Shown here in pieces: positions 22,031 through 26,432 of a stretch of DNA of 26,432 bases (the first letter of the stretch is position 1; each line of letters begins with the position of its first letter). Location of the stretch: assembly GCA_963719025.1 (NCBI GenBank), contig CAVRBK010000066.1, positions 1 through 26,432 of the forward strand, given 5' to 3'. Origin of the DNA: Thiosocius sp963719025. GTDB lineage: Bacteria; Pseudomonadota; Gammaproteobacteria; Chromatiales; Chromatiaceae. Made by a program: the position numbers and the translations under genes. The notes under the pieces are model-generated. The model was given only the letters and a program-made list of their open reading frames with translations. It searched no databases and had not been told where the DNA came from.

Positions 22031-23838
22031 TCAATCGGTTTCGCGTTCTGCTTGCGGGTGCACACTGAACCAGAATATCGCGTAAGGATCCAGCTCAAGC
22101 GCCTGGCCGGAGAACACCGGGGTACTCAGACCCAGCAGCTCATCGCGCCGGACAAGGCCGTCGGGCAGCTCGTCGAGCGGCAGCCGGATCTTCTCCGCGG
22201 TCAGGTTGCCCAGCACGAGGATGCGCTGGCTGCCGTCTATGGCGGTGCGTTCAAAGCCGAATACGGCGTCGCCAAGATCATAAATGAGCTGAGGTGCATC
22301 GGGGTGAAAGGCGACCTGCTGCCGGCGCAGTTCGAGCAGCCGGGTGAACAGTGGAAACACCTGTCCTGAGTCTGATGCAGCGTCGTTGATCCGGTATTCG
22401 AGTTCGCCCAGGTCCCATTTGCGCCGGTTCACCGCACGGGTCATGCCGGTGCGCTCGACCCCGAGCGTGTCGTTGGGCGTCGCGGTCAGGCAGTGGATGT
22501 AGACCGCCGGGATGCCCTTGAACGACAGGGCAATGATCTGCGACACCATGAACATCGGGATGTGCCAGCGGTTGTCGCCGGCCGGGTCGCGGAAGGCATC
22601 GAAATAACTGATGTTGAGCTCGTAGGGGCTCTCGCTGCCGTCGCTGTTGGCCTTGGTCGAGATGTAGCCGCCGCGGTCGCGCATGGCATCGAGCATGTCG
22701 GTAACCTCTTCGGTCGGGACCAGGCCTTCGAGCGGTCGCAGACCGACGCCGTCGTGCGAGGCGGTGAAGTTCAGGTAGGTGCAGTTGTTCGGCTCGTCGA
22801 ATGCCTCCAGGTCTTTGCCCAGGCGTTCAGGTAGTGGCCGTTGCCGCCATGCAGGGCGTGCAGCAGCAGCGGCGGCAGACTGAACTGATAGATCACATGG
22901 GCCTCGTCACCCGCGCCGAAATAGCTCATGTTCTCGGCATGCGGCACATTGGTCTCGGTCATGATCAGCGCGCCGGGCTCGACTCGTCTCGAGGATGTCG
23001 CGGAACAGCTTTACCACCTGGTGGGTCTGCGGCAGGTGGATGCAGGAGGTGCCGATCTCTTTCCACAGGTAGGCGACCGCATCGAGCCGCATCATGCGGG
23101 CGCCGCGCCGGACGTAGTACAGCAGGATGTCGATGAACTCGATCAGCACGTCCGGGTTGGCGTAGTTCAGGTCGATCTGGTCGTTGCTGAACGTGGTCCA
23201 GACATGGCGCAGGCCCTCCTGCGTGCGCACGCCGCTGAGCACCGGTGTGCTGCGCGGCCGGGTCACCATCGACAGGTTGGTCGTCGGGTCGAGCTCGATG
23301 AAGTAGTCGCAGGCGGGCTCCTCGCCGAACAGATAGTCGATGAACCACAGGTTTTCGCGCGAACAATGATTCAGGACCAGGTCGATCGCCAGGTCGAAGT
23401 CTTCGCGACAGGCGCCTGATGTCCTGCCAGCTGCCCAGATCCTCCTTGACCGCCCGAAAGTCGGTCACCGAGAAGCCGTCGTCCGAACTCCACGGAAAGA
23501 ACGGCAGGATATGCACCATGCTGATGCCGCCACTGCAGGTGGGTGTTCAGGAACTGGTGCAGGGTCTGCAGCGGCGTGTGCGTGGATGACTGGATACTGT
23601 CGCCATAGGTGATCAGCACCACATCGTCGTGCGACCAGTGCTCCCCCTGAACCATCCGCGTGCGCAGTTGCCGGTGGGTCTTGATCAGGCGGTTGATGCG
23701 TTTCGCGATGGCGTCTGCCTCGCTGGCGCCGTAGAGGTATTGCAGGCGCGCATGAATTCGCTCCTCGACGGGCGTCTGCGGCGGCAGGACCGGTGGATCC
23801 AGCGATTCGTTGAGGGGCGAGGTCATAGGCACGGGCAT
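22031..23838 (-). pseudogene. GH13_18 sugar phosphorylase (glucosylglycerate/sucrose phosphorylase type), four frameshifts
   Basis: A GH13 sugar phosphorylase gene of about 602 codons whose reading frame changes four times, near 23532, 23411, 22981 and 22816. Joining the frames restores a continuous family-like protein. It runs from MPVPMTSPLNESLDPPV through ISMVHILPFFPWSSDDGFS, IDLVLNHCSRENLWF, the nucleophile segment RLDAVAYLW (Asp codon 23083-23081), the acid/base segment TETNVPHAENMSYFG (Glu codon 22956-22954) and ASHDGVGLRPL (Asp codon 22753-22751). The three catalytic residues and most surrounding motifs are kept, so the damage is recent or a sequence error. Three shifts look like one extra base (or two missing), and the fourth like one missing base. 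It heads the operon with the phosphatase and gpgS. This fits glucosylglycerate phosphorylase, which splits glucosylglycerate with phosphate. No clear ribosome site precedes ATG 23838 or 23826. Confidence 0.88.
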
Positions 23839-24191
23839 GGCGATCGGTGTCTGGCGGCGGTTCCTGTACAGTTTGCAGCAATAAATGGGCCATCCTGGTT
23901 GTTCTGAGATCCAATGGCCGCGAGGTTGACGATACGCCGGAAATCCGGGGGTGTTGCCGGTGGTCCGCAGGTGGCCCGGCGGTATGGCTTGGCATGAATT
24001 TACCGGATTCGCACCAAAATTGAACGTTCGCTTGCTCAAAAATGGTGCATCAGCGATTCGGCAGGGCGGGAGATCAAGGCCAAGCGATTGAGATGGCTCA
24101 ATGGCCCGATGCCCGACCGGGACTAGAATAATAAGCAGGCGTCTGAATCTGTAGTTTTTTTGGCGTCTCACAGCAAGACGAGGAGGTCGAG
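23839..24191. other. 353-base divergent intergenic region
   Basis: No gene is supported. It should hold promoters for the glucosylglycerate operon (minus) and the OmpA-family gene (plus). TAGAAT at 24124-24129 is a possible plus-strand -10 box but has no matching -35. On the minus strand TAAATT within 23997-24002 is a weak candidate. I see no operator-like repeat that is convincing. Confidence 0.5.
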
Positions 24192-24803
24192 ATGAACACC
24201 CGATTTATGCAGTTGGCCGTACTGGCGATCGGTTTTCTGGGGTTATCCCCGGTGTATGCCGGTTACTGGCACGATTCCAGCAGTACCGTCTGGCGCAACA
24301 GTTACGGTGAATGCTGGCGGACCGGGTACTGGACACCCGAGATGATCATTGTCGGGTGTGACGGCAAGGTTGCCGATGTCGCAGCGCCCGAGCCCATGGC
24401 CAGACCGGAGCCTGCTGCGCCACCCGAGCCGGTCGCGATGGTACCGGCCGCGGCCACGGTTAATTTTGCCTTTGACAGCGCCGACCTCGGTCGTGAGGCG
24501 ACAGCAGCGGTCGATACACTGTTGCAGCAGGCAGGGTCCAAGGGACGGATCAAGGCGGTGCGCCTGACCGGTCATGCCGACCGTATCGGTACCGAGGGGT
24601 ACAACGTCGACCTGTCGCTGCGCCGTGCCAGCGCCGTCAGTGATTACCTGGTGCAGCGTGCCGGTGTCGACCCGCAGGCCGTAGAGATCGCCGGAAAGGG
24701 CGAATCACAGCCACTGGTCGGCTGCGAGGGCGTTTATGGGGCTGCGGCGATTCGTTGCCTTGCGCCAAACCGCCGGGTGGATGTCGTGCTGGATCTGTTC
24801 TGA
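24192..24803 (+). CDS. OmpA-family peptidoglycan-binding protein
   Basis: A 203-residue envelope protein. The signal peptide covers 1-23 (SPVYA). A short N-terminal segment with two cysteines follows (NSYGECWRTGYWTPEMIIVGC, about 36-56), of a kind often seen before OmpA domains. A Pro/Ala/Glu linker (about 62-85) leads to a C-terminal OmpA domain (about 88-203). Its motif TGHADRIGTEGYNVDLSLRR, with the N-x-x-L-S-x-x-R-A core, carries the Asp and Arg that bind diaminopimelate in peptidoglycan. Two further cysteines in the loop before APNRRVDVVLDLF could form a disulphide. No beta-barrel is present. A GAGGAGG site precedes the ATG, and a strong terminator lies 60 bases after the stop. It is a single-gene unit that probably tethers the envelope to the wall. 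Confidence 0.92.
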   Translation: MNTRFMQLAVLAIGFLGLSPVYAGYWHDSSSTVWRNSYGECWRTGYWTPEMIIVGCDGKVADVAAPEPMARPEPAAPPEPVAMVPAAATVNFAFDSADLGREATAAVDTLLQQAGSKGRIKAVRLTGHADRIGTEGYNVDLSLRRASAVSDYLVQRAGVDPQAVEIAGKGESQPLVGCEGVYGAAAIRCLAPNRRVDVVLDLF

Positions 24804-24863
24804 GCACGATCGCCTGAAGGCGTTTGAACCTGCAACCCCTGACATCAACTGTTGGGGGTGTGG

Positions 24864-24900
24864 AAACCGGTATCTGGGCCTGGTCCGGTACCGGTTTTTT
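24864..24900 (+). terminator. rho-independent terminator after the OmpA-family gene
   Basis: Nine-base perfect stem AAACCGGTA (24864-24872) and TACCGGTTT (24889-24897), loop of 16, and a run of six T at 24895-24900. It separates the OmpA-family gene from pabB and rules out pabB starts upstream of it. Confidence 0.88.
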
Positions 24901-24947
24901 GTTGCGGCTGCGCTGGGTGGGACAGTACATTGCCGTGCGACATCGCC

Positions 24948-26348
24948 GTGCAAGGGCCGGCGATCTGCCAGACAGGATCCGGATCGATTGACAGCCATGT
25001 AACACGATTGCCGTACTGGCCGGATGTGCGGCAGTACTACGCCCAGATCAGGACGCTGCCGTGGGCTGTCTGGCTCGATAGCGGCTTCCCCCAATCCGGC
25101 GGCGGCCGCTACGATGTCATTGCTGCAGATCCCTACTGCACGCTGCTCAGCCAGGATGGCCAGGTAACGCTGGCCGAGGGCGAGGGCGCCCCACACGCAG
25201 TACCCGGTGATCCGCTGCAGATCTTGCGCACGATTTTGGGAGAGGTGACGCCGCCTTTCGCCGATCTCCCCTTCTGTGGTGGCGCGATCGGCTTCCTTGG
25301 TTACGACCTGGCGCGCACCCTGGGTCAGTTGCCGCGGCGCGAGGGGCTTGCCGGCTGGCCCGACATGGCGGTCGGTGTGTATGACTGGGCGTTGCTGGTC
25401 GACCATGTCCGCCGCCGCAGCTATTTCGTGGTGCAGGGACGCGATCCGCGTGTCGGACAACGCTGGCAGGCGGCCCTGCGGCGCCTTCTCGCGGTGGTCG
25501 AGGCACCGCAGACCGCACCGGCCGTAGAGGGTCGATTGCTTGATTTGGGATTGACCGCCGACGACTACGCCGAGGGGTTTGCGCGGATCGAGCGCTACAT
25601 TCGTGATGGCGACTGCTACCAGGTGAACTTCGCACAGCGCTTTCGCGCCCGCAGCAACGACGATGCCTGGGCGATCTACCAACGCATGCGTCAGGAAAAC
25701 CCCGCGCCGTTCGGCGCATTGCTGGAGTATCCGTTTGGCCAGGTCCTCAGCTCATCACCCGAGCAGTTCCTCGGCCTGCAGAACGGGCGCGCGCAGACAC
25801 GGCCGATCAAGGGCACTCGGCCACGCGGTGAGACCGCCGAGCAGGATCTCGCGTTGCGCGCGGAACTGCTCAGCAGCGGGAAGGACCGCGCCGAGAACCT
25901 GATGATCGTCGACCTGCTGCGCAATGACCTCGGGCGGGTCTGCAGGCCGGGTACGATCGAGGTGCCGAGCCTGTTTCAGGTCGAGTCGTTTGCCACGGTG
26001 CATCACCTGGTGAGTACGGTCACCGGGCAGCTGCGCGCCGACTGCGATGCGCTGGACCTGATCGCAGCCTGCTTCCCCGGCGGATCGATCACCGGGGCAC
26101 CGAAGCGACGGGCGATGCAGATTATCGACGAGCTCGAGCCGGTGCGCCGCGAGGTCTACTGCGGCAGCGTGATCCGCCTGGGTTTCGATGGCAATCTGGA
26201 CAGCAACATCACCATCCGAACGGTGCTGCGGCAGGGGGACGAGCTTTACTACTGGGCCGGCGGCGGGATCGTTGCCGATTCCGCGTGTGCCGAGGAATAC
26301 CAGGAAAGCCTGGACAAGGCCGCGGCTTTCCTGCGTCTGTTCACCTGA
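24948..26348 (+). CDS. pabB: aminodeoxychorismate synthase component I
   Basis: About 466 residues. It adds ammonia to chorismate to give 4-amino-4-deoxychorismate in folate synthesis, with a PabA glutaminase partner not seen here. The catalytic domain contains DGDCYQVNFAQRF, the lysine motif PIKGTRPRG (TrpE has PIAGT), DLLRNDLGRVCRPG, FPGGSITGAPKRRAM and YCGSVIRLGFDG. These place it in PabB rather than anthranilate synthase. The N-terminal domain begins near LPYWPDVRQYY and includes GGAIGFLGYDLAR. The start is uncertain. GTG 24948 is shown, TTG 24930 and TTG 25008 are alternatives, and none has a good ribosome site. An earlier start at 24852 lies before the terminator at 24864-24900 and is rejected. 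A weak promoter (TTGCGG-18-TACATT, 24902-24931) would make the mRNA nearly leaderless. The catalytic call is firm. Confidence 0.93.
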   Translation: MQGPAICQTGSGSIDSHVTRLPYWPDVRQYYAQIRTLPWAVWLDSGFPQSGGGRYDVIAADPYCTLLSQDGQVTLAEGEGAPHAVPGDPLQILRTILGEVTPPFADLPFCGGAIGFLGYDLARTLGQLPRREGLAGWPDMAVGVYDWALLVDHVRRRSYFVVQGRDPRVGQRWQAALRRLLAVVEAPQTAPAVEGRLLDLGLTADDYAEGFARIERYIRDGDCYQVNFAQRFRARSNDDAWAIYQRMRQENPAPFGALLEYPFGQVLSSSPEQFLGLQNGRAQTRPIKGTRPRGETAEQDLALRAELLSSGKDRAENLMIVDLLRNDLGRVCRPGTIEVPSLFQVESFATVHHLVSTVTGQLRADCDALDLIAACFPGGSITGAPKRRAMQIIDELEPVRREVYCGSVIRLGFDGNLDSNITIRTVLRQGDELYYWAGGGIVADSACAEEYQESLDKAAAFLRLFT

Positions 26349-26364
26349 CCGGAGGGGCCTTCGC

Positions 26365-26432
26365 TCAGTCCGGGTTGTTCTCTTTCCAGCGCTCGTAGAA
26401 GTAGTTGGTGGCCTCGACAAAGCCGTCCACGC
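26365..26432 (-). CDS. C-terminal end of a protein, cut by the window edge
   Basis: The last 21 codons of a minus-strand gene that reads VDGFVEATNYFYERWKENN then Pro-Asp-stop (TGA at 26367-26365). It converges with pabB across a 16-base gap. The fragment is acidic and aromatic and ends normally. It is too short to name a family. Confidence 0.6.
   Translation of the reverse strand, partial: VDGFVEATNYFYERWKENNPD

Noticed and set aside
22031..23838. Reading the phosphorylase region as several small separate genes
   Set aside because: The pieces join into one family-like protein in order, and the fragments lack starts and ribosome sites of their own.
24852..24947. Earlier start for pabB
   Set aside because: The added residues run through a rho-independent terminator hairpin and match nothing in the PabB family.
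24705..25682. 325-codon minus-strand frame opposite the OmpA end and pabB
   Set aside because: It crosses the 3' end of one conserved gene, a strong terminator and the start of another. Its composition is that of a shadow frame.
1..26432. tRNA, rRNA, CRISPR arrays, insertion sequences or prophage genes
   Set aside because: Looked for on both strands; no cloverleaf, repeat array, transposase motif or integrase was seen.

Overview
The window is GC-rich, densely packed proteobacterial chromosome. Several features point to a gammaproteobacterium: an OmpR/EnvZ pair, DUF4124 and YcfL/LpoB-type envelope proteins, c4-like cytochromes, PabB with the PIKGT motif, and glucosylglycerate genes. A halotolerant or marine, possibly sulfur-oxidising lineage (Chromatiales-like) would fit, but that placement is inference. 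I see no rRNA, tRNA, CRISPR array, insertion sequence or phage gene.

Layout. 1-1833 (minus): OmpR-type regulator and the start of its EnvZ-type kinase. 1960-3416 (plus): three small exported proteins, the last with a DUF4124 domain. 3795-5564 (plus): a fusion of a histidine phosphatase with a transporter-like membrane domain. 5554-9268 (minus): a periplasmic substrate-binding protein followed by a PAS-GGDEF-EAL c-di-GMP enzyme. 9726-11102: two monohaem c-type cytochromes (plus) facing a dihaem cytochrome (minus) across a symmetrical terminator. 11507-17610 (plus): five exported proteins in a row. These are a CsgG-like protein, an 829-residue protein with three tandem CsgG-like units, a COG3014-like protein, a YcfL-like lipoprotein and an LpoB-like lipoprotein. 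17792-19198 (minus): a short RNase J. 19345-19896 (plus): an unrecognised 183-residue protein. 19961-23838 (minus): a glucosylglycerate operon with GpgS, a phosphatase and a GH13 sugar phosphorylase gene broken by four frameshifts. 24192-24803 (plus): an OmpA-family protein. 24948-26348 (plus): PabB. The right edge holds the last codons of a minus-strand gene.

How the genes work together. The 11507-17610 block is the best candidate for an undescribed system. LpoB activates the peptidoglycan synthase PBP1b in E. coli, and CsgG and LpoB share related folds. Here one transcription unit appears to put five related CsgG/LpoB-like domains next to YcfL and a TPR-like partner. This suggests an envelope assembly or peptidoglycan-synthase control complex. 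The glucosylglycerate genes encode synthesis (GpgS plus phosphatase) and a phosphorolytic recycling enzyme whose gene, as read here, cannot make a full protein. The substrate-binding protein and GGDEF-EAL protein probably form a sensing pair.

Several strong signals support the layout: a near-consensus promoter at 3666-3694, promoters at 11445-11472 and 19281-19308, and terminators at 10426-10458 and 24864-24900.
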